A DNA stretch of 64,000 nt from Pseudomonas sp. GM41(2012) (lineage in GTDB: Bacteria > Pseudomonadota > Gammaproteobacteria > Pseudomonadales > Pseudomonadaceae), in contig NZ_AKJN02000008.1 of assembly GCF_000282315.2 (NCBI RefSeq), forward strand, positions 248,001 to 312,000, read 5' to 3'. The notes under the pieces were generated by a model, which did no database searches, had not been told where the DNA came from, and saw only the letters and a list, made by a program, of their open reading frames with translations. Below are positions 43,099-51,595 of the stretch, one piece after another. A program made the position numbers and the translations under genes. Each line of letters starts with the position of its first letter. The stretch's first letter is position 1.

Positions 43099-43935
43099 TC
43101 ATTTTTCTGCAAGCTTCCTGAGAAGTGGTTGCCACTTGTGCGTTGCGCCCTTCCAGTAATCATTTGAATCGGTCCAGTCATTCGCTCCAGATATGCCCAC
43201 TTCGGCGGTTTCAATCTTTCCACTCAATAATTGGCAGCCTGGGTCAGCGACGGCCAGCCGTGCCTGTGGGCAAACTGTTTTTAGCGCATCCAAGACCAGC
43301 AGGTAGTCCTCTTCGCAAGTCCTGAGTTCCTGCTCTTCTGGCATCGAGAATCGGCCGCGTTGGCGAACAAAGACAACGTCCGGGGCCTCCGTGATGGCGT
43401 CAAACCACCGCTCAGTGACAAATTTCCACTTTGATGTGGCCTGCTCTACTTCCTCCAGCCAATTTTCCGAAATGCCTCCGGATTCATCCCGCGAAAACTC
43501 ATGGTGGAGGAAAACACCGTAGCGGGTATTAATGACGGTTTCTAAACGTTTTCCGTTGAATGGGTGGAAGTAGTGCGACTTCTCGAGGAATCGTCTGTCG
43601 GTGATGAACTTTAATCTTTCCGAGATCATCAGCGGGATTGATTGAAGTGGTGTAACTAGCCAGTCGAATGGTCCAGATAATTGGCGACCGAAAATATTGC
43701 TTATTTGCCAAGCTACTTCGCATCGACCGCCCAAACTCGCAAACATTGGGGTTTGGCTAGCGCCGATTTTTTCTGCTTCCTGATCTCCCAAAGCCAAAAG
43801 CTTCTCCAGTTCTGAGATGCGATCACGTAGAGCCGCGCTTTCCTGCGAAATGGATTCGATTGTTTGCTTTTTGCATATGACATATCCAAGCGAACCAATC
43901 ATTTTTTGTATTTTGTTTTTCACTGAATAGTCCAC
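43099..43935 (-). CDS. DUF1796 putative papain-like cysteine peptidase
   Basis: A 278-aa protein. The family block FASLGGRCEVAWQI followed by LSGPFDWLVTPLQS, with Cys near residue 72, matches the DUF1796 pattern (SLGxxC...PFDW). A later His-containing segment (SHYFHPFNGK, LHHEFSRDE) could supply the catalytic His. A short coiled coil precedes it (SISQESAALRDRISELEKLLAL). DUF1796 genes usually accompany surface-glycan genes; here it is alone, inside a repeat-flanked insertion beside an IS66 remnant. The start is uncertain: GTG at 43935, or GTG at 43923 with GGAG 11 bases upstream. Function unproven. Confidence 0.78.
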   Translation of the reverse strand: MDYSVKNKIQKMIGSLGYVICKKQTIESISQESAALRDRISELEKLLALGDQEAEKIGASQTPMFASLGGRCEVAWQISNIFGRQLSGPFDWLVTPLQSIPLMISERLKFITDRRFLEKSHYFHPFNGKRLETVINTRYGVFLHHEFSRDESGGISENWLEEVEQATSKWKFVTERWFDAITEAPDVVFVRQRGRFSMPEEQELRTCEEDYLLVLDALKTVCPQARLAVADPGCQLLSGKIETAEVGISGANDWTDSNDYWKGATHKWQPLLRKLAEK

Positions 43936-44069
43936 TCCAGTCCGCTTCAGGGCGGCTTATTGGTGCGGAGCATACCATGCTCATCATCCAGCAGAACGCC
44001 GGCCCAGTTGGGCGTCGTGACCGCGAACTTGCGATCAAGTGCGAATGACGCTCTGCTCACAGACCGCGT

Positions 44070-44148
44070 TTTCAGGGGCTTTTTCGTTCCTGGCATTTCG
44101 TTCAGGTATCGCTCTTTGCTATCGAACCTGAACTCTCGCCTGGATCAC
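44070..44148. repeat. Right copy of the tRNA-flanking direct repeat
   Basis: Contains TTTCAGGGGCTTTTTCGTTC (the 3' half of the tRNA-Ser terminator stem) joined directly to the end of the intact MFS gene. It repeats the segment next to the tRNA about 1.3 kb away. Confidence 0.8.
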
Positions 44149-45366
44149 CCACAATCCCAGCAACGTCAGAACAGCAAAGCCGCCACCCATCAAGAAAGTG
44201 CCTTGGAAGCCTACCGTGTCCCACAGCGCTCCAGCGATGACGCTGGCCAGCAGCAAGGCCAACCCGGTCAACAGATTGAACATGCCAAATGCCGTCCCGC
44301 GCAGTTCAGCCGGCGCGCAATCGGCGATCAGGGCGGCGAAGACCCCTTGGGTAAACCCCATGTGCAGCCCCCATAGAACGACGCCGACGACCAGGCCTGC
44401 GATACCCGGCGCGAACGCCAGCGTCAGGTCGGCAGCAATCAGCAATATCAGACCTGCGCCGAGCACCGCCACGCGGCTGACACGATCAGACAAGGCCCCG
44501 GCGGGATAGGCTGACAGTGAGTACGCTACCCCCATCAGGACAAGCACCGCTGGCGCCCACATCGGCGCGAGCCCGACGGCCTGGCCGCGCAGAATAAGAA
44601 AGGCTTCGCTGAAACGCGCCAGGGTGAACACCGCAGCGACACCCACCACCCACCAGTAACCAGCGCCCAGTCGGGCTAATTCCCGCGGGCTCAAAGGCGC
44701 ACGCACCCGGTGCGTCCCTTCCACTTGTTTGGGCTCATGAACGAACACCAGCAGCACCGCGACGGCAAGGAAGGCCGGGATGACGGCCACCCAGAACACA
44801 GTCTGGAAGTGGTTCGCGGTCAGCCACATCAATCCGATCGCCAGCAACGGTCCCAGGAATGCACCAACGGTATCCAGCGTTTGCCGCAGGCCGAAAGCTG
44901 CCCCTCGTATCGCGGGCGGCGTGATGTCGGCCACTAACGCATCGCGCGGGGCGCCGCGAATACCTTTGCCAATGCGGTCGATAAAGCGAGCCCCGATCAG
45001 CCAGTCCAGCGAGCCCGCCAAAGGAAAGATCGGTTTGGACAGTGCCGCCAGCCCATAGCCCAGCGCCGCGAGCAGTTTGCGCTTGCCCAATCGATCACTG
45101 AGTGCCCCGGAGAATACCTTGGTGATCGAGGCCGTAGCCTCGGCAATGCCTTCGATGAGACCCACCGCTAAAACGGAGGTACCCAGTACGGTGACCATAT
45201 AGAGCGGCAACAATGCATGGATCATCTCTGAGGAGATGTCCATCAGCATCGAGACGAAGCCCAACGCCCAGATGCCGCCAGGCATGGTGCGCCAGACGTT
45301 GCCGGTTGACGTCTTCTTGATTGGCGCAGTAACCGAAGTGCCACCCGATTTGTCAGTGGTTTTCAT
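44119..45366 (-). CDS. MFS transporter
   Basis: A 415-aa permease with about 12 TM helices. The cytoplasmic loop GALSDRLGKRKLLAALGYGLAALSKP (motif A) and DRIGKGIRGAPRDALVADI belong to the 'Rv1258c/YfmO-like' drug-efflux type MFS group. GALSDRVSRVAVLGAG is the second-half counterpart. The start MKTTDKSGGTS has GAGG upstream; the frame is open 26 codons further. Substrate unknown. Its 3' end lies in the direct repeat that flanks the neighbouring insertion. Confidence 0.88.
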   Translation of the reverse strand: MKTTDKSGGTSVTAPIKKTSTGNVWRTMPGGIWALGFVSMLMDISSEMIHALLPLYMVTVLGTSVLAVGLIEGIAEATASITKVFSGALSDRLGKRKLLAALGYGLAALSKPIFPLAGSLDWLIGARFIDRIGKGIRGAPRDALVADITPPAIRGAAFGLRQTLDTVGAFLGPLLAIGLMWLTANHFQTVFWVAVIPAFLAVAVLLVFVHEPKQVEGTHRVRAPLSPRELARLGAGYWWVVGVAAVFTLARFSEAFLILRGQAVGLAPMWAPAVLVLMGVAYSLSAYPAGALSDRVSRVAVLGAGLILLIAADLTLAFAPGIAGLVVGVVLWGLHMGFTQGVFAALIADCAPAELRGTAFGMFNLLTGLALLLASVIAGALWDTVGFQGTFLMGGGFAVLTLLGLWVIQARVQVR

Positions 45367-45579
45367 CACGAGCCTCGAAATCCTGTTTTGGCCATCTAAT
45401 AGCGCGTCGCACCCCGGCAGCCGCGTTGCTGCTACCACCGCCAAGATACGCTGTATCGATGAGTGATTTCGATCAAGCAGTTATGACGATCCCACATCAG
45501 CTTTTTCTGGCGTTCGGTGTAACCCTGCTCATTAGCTATCATGCAATACAGGGCAAATCACCGGATAACGGGGGAGTGC

Positions 45580-45924
45580 ATGAACAGATGGCGAAGGATT
45601 TGGGTGTTTGTGAAGCTGGTGGCAGCATTTGCGGCATGCCTGGCCGTTGCTGTTCAGGCTTTCAGCTACATGTTGGAAAGCCCCGATGCAGCGCAGATGC
45701 ACCCTTTGAGCATTCTGGTTGTTGGACTGATCTTTGGCTTCGTCACCTATGGAATCCTTTCACTGATTGAAAGGGCTGTGCGGGGTTTACTGCCCCATCC
45801 TGATCCAGTCACCACCACGGTAGCGGCTCAACCTCAAACCGAACTTGAGGAAGATGCCGTGCTGATGGAAAAACAGCCTTTGGCCCTGTCAGCTGACGAT
45901 TCAACTCAGCAGAAAAATCAGTGA
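45580..45924 (+). CDS. Small two-TM membrane protein
   Basis: A 114-aa protein starting MNRWRRIWVFVKLVAAF after a GGGGGAG site. TM segments lie about 9-29 and 45-63, followed by a soluble acidic tail with VTTTVAAQPQTELEEDAV. No family recognised. It stands alone, with no obvious operon partner. Confidence 0.6.
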   Translation: MNRWRRIWVFVKLVAAFAACLAVAVQAFSYMLESPDAAQMHPLSILVVGLIFGFVTYGILSLIERAVRGLLPHPDPVTTTVAAQPQTELEEDAVLMEKQPLALSADDSTQQKNQ

Positions 45925-46214
45925 ACAGTCTGTAAGGCATGTATTACCGGGCGATCACCAACGGCTCGAATCAGCGTTTTTGCGTCGGACCAGACAGCAT
46001 CGCAGCGTAAGAAAAATATGCCTCTTCAAGGGAAAAGTTACTCAGCGCAGTCACCCAATTTACCGCCCCCCGAATCTGTTGGTCGTGCCGCCAATCAAGG
46101 CTGAATCTGCGAAACATCCCCTGACATTGAAAGACCCTGCTGCAAAAAATCCTCATCTACTCTCGTTTCGCAGATCACTGATCTGCCGTCATCAGCAATC
46201 GCAAGGAGCGAGCA

Positions 46215-46406
46215 ATGTATTTCGAGATTTACAGGCAAACCCGTGGCATCGCACAGACCGGCAAAGGTCAATGGCGGTGGCGTTTGAGGGCGGGTAACCA
46301 TGAAACGATTGCCAGTGGTGAGGCTTACGTCAACAAGTCTGATTGTGTGCATGCCATCAGTTTGATCAAAGGGACCCATGATCAGACGCCGGTCAAGGAA
46401 ATCTAG
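46215..46406 (+). CDS. DUF1508 (YegP-like) protein
   Basis: A 63-aa single-unit DUF1508 protein: YFEIYRQTRGIAQTGKGQWRWRLRAGNHETIASGEAYVNKSDCVHAISLIK. This 'YxxG' beta-hairpin fold occurs in small proteins of unknown role, often stress-associated. AAGGAG lies seven bases upstream. A hairpin terminator follows at once. Confidence 0.85.
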   Translation: MYFEIYRQTRGIAQTGKGQWRWRLRAGNHETIASGEAYVNKSDCVHAISLIKGTHDQTPVKEI

Positions 46407-46419
46407 GCTTCAGGTAGGT

Positions 46420-46448
46420 GGAGCTGCTCAGTCAGAGCAGCTCCGTTT
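46420..46448 (+). terminator. Hairpin terminator after the DUF1508 gene
   Basis: A perfect ten-base stem GGAGCTGCTC-AGTCA-GAGCAGCTCC followed by GTTTC; the T tract is short. Confidence 0.65.
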
Positions 46449-46577
46449 CAACGGGCGGTCTTATGGTTTTGAGTGCCGCTGACGGATTCCGGATTCAACA
46501 CAAACTGCTTGAGTCGCATAGACGCCGATTGCGACAGCTACCTAAACTGTCATCAGATTTGGGAGCGGGGTCAGTGG

Positions 46578-47501
46578 ATGAATCGTAACGAACTACGCAA
46601 GGCCGACATCAACCTGATGGTGGTGTTTGAAACGCTGATGCTCGAACGCAACGTCACCCGGGTGGCGGAAAAGTTGTTTCTCGGCCAGCCGACCATCAGT
46701 TCGGCGCTCAATCGCTTGCGCACGATGTTCAATGATCCGCTGTTCATCCGCGTCGGCCATCGTATGGAGCCGACGGCGCGGGCCGAGGAGATTATTCTGC
46801 ACCTGTCGCCGGCGCTGGATTCGTTGTCGGTGGCATTGAGCCTGACCCATGATTTCGACCCCGCCAGCAGCACCATGACCTTTCGTATCGGGCTGTCGGA
46901 CGATGTCGAGTTTGGCCTGCTGCCGCCGTTGCTGCGTGCCTTGCGCCAGGAAGCACCCAAGGTGGTGTTCGTGGTGCAGCATGTCGATTACTGGCGGATT
47001 CCGGATTTGCTGGCGTCCGGCGATATCACCGTTGGTATCAGCCAGACTCGCGGGCTGCCGGCCAACGCCAAGCGCAAGTTGTTGCGGCACATCCTGCCCA
47101 ACATTTTGCGCGCGGACGCATCGGACACACCGTTGACGCTCGATGAGTATTGCGCGCGACCGCACGTGCTGGTTTCCCACACCGCCAATGTCAGTGGTTA
47201 TGCCGATGAGTGGCTGGCGGAGATTGGTCGCACGCGCCAGGTCGTCCTTTCCGTGCCGCAATACAGCTCGTTGCCGGCCTTGCTTGCCGGGACCGATCTG
47301 ATCGCCAGTCTGCCGGACTACGCCGCCGAAGCGATGGCCGCGTCTGGCCAGCTGTTCAAGGAGCCGTTCCCGTTCAAGACGCCGACCCTGGATCTGTCGA
47401 TGGTCTGGCTCAGCCATGTCGATACCGACCCGGCCGAGCGCTGGTTGAGGTCGCGGCTGGAGGCGTTCATGAGTGAGCGCGCGGTTTTACCGCCCGAGTG
47501 A
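46578..47501 (+). CDS. LysR-family transcriptional regulator (NodD-like)
   Basis: A 307-aa LTTR. The helix-turn-helix is in DINLMVVFETLMLERNVTRVAEKLFLGQPTISSALNRLRTMFNDPLFIR (about 9-57), with a type-2 periplasmic-binding effector domain behind. The NodD-like N-terminus without the usual 'ALR' block is typical of the subgroup. The start MNRNELRKAD has GCGGGG upstream. Targets may be the isomerase gene downstream or elsewhere. Confidence 0.9.
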   Translation: MNRNELRKADINLMVVFETLMLERNVTRVAEKLFLGQPTISSALNRLRTMFNDPLFIRVGHRMEPTARAEEIILHLSPALDSLSVALSLTHDFDPASSTMTFRIGLSDDVEFGLLPPLLRALRQEAPKVVFVVQHVDYWRIPDLLASGDITVGISQTRGLPANAKRKLLRHILPNILRADASDTPLTLDEYCARPHVLVSHTANVSGYADEWLAEIGRTRQVVLSVPQYSSLPALLAGTDLIASLPDYAAEAMAASGQLFKEPFPFKTPTLDLSMVWLSHVDTDPAERWLRSRLEAFMSERAVLPPE

Positions 47502-47558
47502 GTAGGGCGATGCTGTGTTATATGTACGATCTTTCTGCCCACTTTCAGGAGCTCAGTC

Positions 47559-47924
47559 ATGCCTCACCTGCACATGGAATACACCGCCAACCTGCCCGAG
47601 CTCAATGCCGACGTGGCGTTGATCCGGCTCAACAATGCGTTGGTAGCCTCCGGTCAGTTTGCTGCCGAATACGACATCAAGAGCCGAGCGGTGAAGGTTG
47701 AGACGTTCAAGGTCGGCACGGTGTCAGGTGAGCGAGCCTTTGTGCATGTGAAACTGGCGCTGTTGAGCGGTCGTTCGCCGCAGATCAAGCAGCAGTTGTC
47801 CGAAAGTTTGCTGGCTGTGGTGCAGGAACTGTGTGAATGGCCGACGGACATTGAAGTCCAGCTGGCCGTGGAAATCCTCGACATCGATCGAGAGTCCTAC
47901 ACCAAGATTGCCATCAGCCACTGA
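47559..47924 (+). CDS. 5-carboxymethyl-2-hydroxymuconate delta-isomerase family protein
   Basis: A 121-aa tautomerase-superfamily protein starting MPHLHMEYTANL; Pro2 becomes the catalytic N-terminal proline after Met removal. The core KVETFKVGTVSGERAFVHVKLALLSGRS is typical of CHMI/HpaF. In homoprotocatechuate degradation it isomerises CHM, but no other hpa genes are present, so a stand-alone tautomerase role is possible. CAGGAG sits upstream. Confidence 0.87.
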   Translation: MPHLHMEYTANLPELNADVALIRLNNALVASGQFAAEYDIKSRAVKVETFKVGTVSGERAFVHVKLALLSGRSPQIKQQLSESLLAVVQELCEWPTDIEVQLAVEILDIDRESYTKIAISH

Positions 47925-47927
47925 GTT

Positions 47928-48863
47928 TCAGGCCATTTCCTGCTCGGTGCAGGCCTTGACCACTTGCTCGCGCAGCCAGGTGTTGGCGCTGTCCTGATCG
48001 ACATTCTGGCTCCACTGCATGTCGAGGCTGAAACCCGGCAAGCCGTTGGGCGCTTCGCAATGATTGAAGATCGCGTCGTTGGCCAGCAATTGCTGGATAC
48101 GCCGAGGCAGGGTCAGGATGAAGTCGGTGCCGGTGATCATCTTCAGTGCCGCGCTGTAGCTGTTGGAGCGCGCGACGATCTGCCGTTTTTGCGCCTGCTG
48201 CGCCAGCCAGCCGTCGACCATGTTGGTGGTGGAAGTCCAGGGTGTCGGGAACACGTGCCGGCGTTCAACAAAGGCTTGCAGGCTTAAACGCGGCTCCGGC
48301 GGTGTGGCACGTTTATCGAAGACACAGACCAGGTCGTCCTCCAGCAGCATCCGGGATTTGAAATCGCCGTGACTGCGATGAAAGTTCGGGCCGAAGCAAA
48401 TCACCAGGTCGAGGCTACCGTCGCGCAGTTCTTCGGCCGGGATGTCGGTTTCGAACTTGTGCATGTTGACCATGACGGGAAGGTCGGCGAAATCGAAGCT
48501 TTTCAACAGGCGCGGCAGGATCAACTGCTCGAAGTATTCCGGTGCGCAGATATTGAAGGTGACGGGTTGCAGGGTGGGGTCGAATGCTGGCGCACCAGCG
48601 TGACACAGGTTGATGCTTTCCAGGATCTTCAGCACGTGGGCGTACATGGTGCTGGCTTTGTAGGTGGGGCGCATACCCGCGCGGGTATTGATGAACAGTT
48701 CGTCTTCGAAACTGGTGCGCAGCTTTTTCAGGCAGTAACTCACGGTGGACTGGCTGACGCAGAGCGCCTCGGATACACCGCTGACGCTGCTTTGCTCATA
48801 CACGGCGATAAACACCATGAGGTCCTGCATATCGAGCTTTCTAAGCAAGTTACTGTTCAACAT
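47928..48863 (-). CDS. LysR-family transcriptional regulator
   Basis: A 311-aa LTTR. The HTH is KLDMQDLMVFIAVYEQSSVSGVSEALCVSQSTVSYCLKKLRTSFEDELFI (about 9-58) and an effector-binding domain follows. I start it at MLNSNLLRKL; the open frame continues nearly 190 codons upstream but that part is antisense to the transporter gene and lacks LTTR similarity. It is in tandem behind the EamA and CynX transporter genes and may regulate them. Confidence 0.88.
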   Translation of the reverse strand: MLNSNLLRKLDMQDLMVFIAVYEQSSVSGVSEALCVSQSTVSYCLKKLRTSFEDELFINTRAGMRPTYKASTMYAHVLKILESINLCHAGAPAFDPTLQPVTFNICAPEYFEQLILPRLLKSFDFADLPVMVNMHKFETDIPAEELRDGSLDLVICFGPNFHRSHGDFKSRMLLEDDLVCVFDKRATPPEPRLSLQAFVERRHVFPTPWTSTTNMVDGWLAQQAQKRQIVARSNSYSAALKMITGTDFILTLPRRIQQLLANDAIFNHCEAPNGLPGFSLDMQWSQNVDQDSANTWLREQVVKACTEQEMA

Positions 48864-48994
48864 CCGTTCGTCTCGCTGTGCTCCTTGCGCTGACTGTGCG
48901 CAAACTTGTGCGAGTGATCCTAACGGAACGATGGTGCCAGGAGAATGCCTTGTAGGAGTTTTCATGGAAAGTTGTGGGGCAATTCCAGAGGCCT

Positions 48995-49912
48995 TCAGTC
49001 CTGAACGGCGGCAGGCACCCCGCGGCGGCTGGACATCAGCAGTGCCCACATACCGACTCCCACCAGCAGCGCGCCGATGATTTCCAGCGACAATGGCGAC
49101 TGACGTAACCAGAACCAGTGAAACAATGTAAGAAACAGTGTGCTCAGGTAAATGTAGGAAATGACCGAGGAGGGGGCGATAACGCCGATGGCCCGATGCA
49201 GCAGCCAGAAGGTCGCCAGCGTGGCGAACACCGCCAGGTAAATCAGCCACCAGAAATCGCTCACGGTCAGCATTGACGCCGATCGCCAGCCGCCGCTGAA
49301 CCCACAGAATGCCAGCAGAAACAGCGCGCCGAACAGCATGTTCCAGAACGTCATGCCCACCGGGCCGCGTCCCTTGAGGCTGTGGGTCTTGAGCCGTTGA
49401 CTCAGGGGCGAATAGAGCGCCATCGCCAGGCAACCGACGCCATACACCGACACTGCATACAGCGAAGGCAGCTCACCAGGGCCGGCGCCTTTCAAAACCA
49501 GCAACACGGCCCCGGCAGCGGCAATCAGCATCGGCAGCACCCGCTGTTTCAGGTGGCTGTCGGGCATCAAAACGGCTTCGAACAGCAATGTCAGCAGTGG
49601 CACCAAGGTGAATATCGTCCCGGTGTTGACCGCCGAGGTATAGCGCAGCGCCTCGAACAGCGAGCCGAAATACACCGCCAGCAACAAGCCGAGCACGGCA
49701 TGGCCGAACAGTCCGCGGGCGGTCATGGCGGTATCGCCCTTGAACAGCAACAGCGGCAAAAACACCAGGGCGCAGAACAGCAGGCGCAAACCGGTCAGCA
49801 GGATCGGGTCGATGGCTTGGCTGACCTGCGCTGCCGCAGAAAACGATGCAGCGATCAACAGTGCCCAGAGCAACATGCCGATGTGAGCGGCGGCGAAACC
49901 GGTGTGTTTCAT
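48995..49912 (-). CDS. DMT-family (EamA) transporter
   Basis: A 305-aa inner-membrane protein with ten TM helices in two EamA repeats. The first ends AVNTGTIFTLVPLLTLLFEAVLM and the second YSPLSQRL... AIGVIAPSSVISYIYLSTLFLTLFHWFWLRQ. DMT carriers move amino acids, nucleosides or metabolites. It is 15 bases downstream of the CynX-type gene, so the two are probably cotranscribed. Confidence 0.88.
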   Translation of the reverse strand: MKHTGFAAAHIGMLLWALLIAASFSAAAQVSQAIDPILLTGLRLLFCALVFLPLLLFKGDTAMTARGLFGHAVLGLLLAVYFGSLFEALRYTSAVNTGTIFTLVPLLTLLFEAVLMPDSHLKQRVLPMLIAAAGAVLLVLKGAGPGELPSLYAVSVYGVGCLAMALYSPLSQRLKTHSLKGRGPVGMTFWNMLFGALFLLAFCGFSGGWRSASMLTVSDFWWLIYLAVFATLATFWLLHRAIGVIAPSSVISYIYLSTLFLTLFHWFWLRQSPLSLEIIGALLVGVGMWALLMSSRRGVPAAVQD

Positions 49913-49927
49913 GGTGGGGTTTCCGGG

Positions 49928-51112
49928 TCAGTGAATGTGTTGGGCGTAATGCCGCGGATCGAAGCGCAAGACCATCAGGATCATCAGCGCCATGACGCCG
50001 GTCAGTGACCACCAGGCCCATTCGAAGCTGCCGAGCTGATCGCGGATCAACCCGGCAATCAGCGGCGAGAGACCGGCGATCAGGTAGCCGATGCCTTGCA
50101 CGAACGCGGTCAGGCCACCGGCACGCTGGGGATTGTCCAGATGATCCAGGGACACGATCAGACTCATCGGGAACAGTCCGCCGATGCCGAGCCCCAGCAG
50201 ACATGGCCACAACAGCGTCAGGTGTTGCGGGCTGAGAACAAGCCCGCAGAAACCGGCCATGATCAGCGCCAGCAACACCACCAGCACCACGCGTCGGTCA
50301 CGGCTGCGGTTGGCGATGGCCGGTGTCAGCAGGCCGGACAACACTTCCATGGCGGTCAGGAAACCCAGCAGCAACCCGGCGTTTTGTTCGCTCCAACCCT
50401 TTTCCACGTAGTACGGCGCCAGCCAGGCCAGCACACAGGTGTAGGACGCCGTGCCCAGGCCGAAGAAGATTGCAAGCAGCCAGGCGCGGGAATTGCCGAA
50501 GAAGGAGCCATTGCGCTGCACCTGAGCAGGCTGCGCCGGCAGCCTTTCACGTTGCACGCACCACAACAGCAACGCTACTAGCGCCAGCGCCGCCCAGATC
50601 GCCAGGCCTATGCGCCAGCTGCCGGTGCGGATCATCACCAGCGGCGCAAACGACGCCGCAATCGCTGCGCCGCCCATGATCGACGTGACGTAGAGCCCCA
50701 TGCACACGGCAACGTTGTCGCTGAAGCGGGATTTGATCAGCGCGGGCATCAACGCCTGGATCAGCGCGATACCGATACCCGCCAGCACGGCGCTGAGGAT
50801 CAGTTCGGCCGCCGAATCGAGGAATAACCGCGACACCGTGGCCACGCCGATGATCAGCAGCGAGAGCACCACGGTGCGTTGTTCGCCGATTCGTTGGCTG
50901 ACGCCCAGCCCAAAGAACATCGCCAGCCCCATTGCCATCACTGGCAGCATGGTCAACAGCGAGGCCAGGCTGAAACTCAGTGCAATGTCGCCGCGAATCG
51001 CCGACAGCAAAGGACCGACGGCGGCCATGGAAGGTCGCAGGTTCAGGGCGACAAGAATGATGCTGAACATCAGCCAGAGGGCGGGGCGGGAGATTGCGCG
51101 AACGTTTTCCAT
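49928..51112 (-). CDS. CynX/NimT-family MFS transporter
   Basis: A 394-aa permease. The N-terminal LNLRPSMAAVGPLLSAI is the CynX family signature, with about 12 TM helices and GQ/SQRIGEQRTVVLSLL in loop 2-3. Members carry cyanate, nitroimidazole or unknown organic anions; no cyanase gene is near. It heads a two-gene transporter operon. Confidence 0.88.
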   Translation of the reverse strand: MENVRAISRPALWLMFSIILVALNLRPSMAAVGPLLSAIRGDIALSFSLASLLTMLPVMAMGLAMFFGLGVSQRIGEQRTVVLSLLIIGVATVSRLFLDSAAELILSAVLAGIGIALIQALMPALIKSRFSDNVAVCMGLYVTSIMGGAAIAASFAPLVMIRTGSWRIGLAIWAALALVALLLWCVQRERLPAQPAQVQRNGSFFGNSRAWLLAIFFGLGTASYTCVLAWLAPYYVEKGWSEQNAGLLLGFLTAMEVLSGLLTPAIANRSRDRRVVLVVLLALIMAGFCGLVLSPQHLTLLWPCLLGLGIGGLFPMSLIVSLDHLDNPQRAGGLTAFVQGIGYLIAGLSPLIAGLIRDQLGSFEWAWWSLTGVMALMILMVLRFDPRHYAQHIH

Positions 51113-51595
51113 CTATCGGGGCCTTGAATGACAAGGAGCCGATTAGGCGCGCGAGGCCTGCGGGCCGCAAATCAGAAAGTCCGGAGCAGTATTTAGAAAT
51201 TAAATACTTCTGTGTGAAGCTGGAAAGATCGCAGCATTCGGCAGCTCCTACATTGGATCGCCGTACACCTGTAGGAGCTGCCGAAGGCTGCGATCATTTG
51301 AAAACACAGACAATGTTTAGCCAATCCGCAACCAAGGTTCTTCAAATCCCGATTTAACGACTTATCTACCCGTGTGACGCTGCGGCTCATCTGTTTCCTG
51401 TGGTTTTTTCTATGGACGGTTGTCCCGTCGCACTTCCCTGCGAATTAGCCTTTTGGGCGCTGTGGCACTGCCGTCACGCGCGCCCGCCGGATTCCTGCAT
51501 TTCCCGTTGATTGTTCTTACAGGTCCCGCGCTATGCGCCGGGATCAAAGCGGCGACGCCTGTGCGTTTGCCTGACGCGGAAATAAGAGAATTCCC
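51113..51595. other. Intergenic region with a large palindrome
   Basis: A 483-base gap between divergent cynX-like and glutamine-synthetase-like genes. It contains the palindrome annotated separately and must hold both promoters. I see no gene. Confidence 0.55.
51226..51295. repeat. Long imperfect palindrome, REP-type
   Basis: GATCGCAGC...GGCAGCTCCTACA is mirrored by TGTAGGAGCTGCC...GCTGCGATC. This belongs to a dispersed Pseudomonas repeat class distinct from the 'GCGAGCAGGCT' REP. Confidence 0.85.

Noticed and set aside
43953..44071. Possible short protein remnant on the minus strand (ends LLDDEHGMLRTNKPP)
   Set aside because: I could not tie it to a family, and the stretch is too short to tell a decayed gene from chance.
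48864..49433. N-terminal extension of the LysR gene at 47928-48863
   Set aside because: The extension is out of phase with LTTR structure and lies antisense over the DMT transporter gene.
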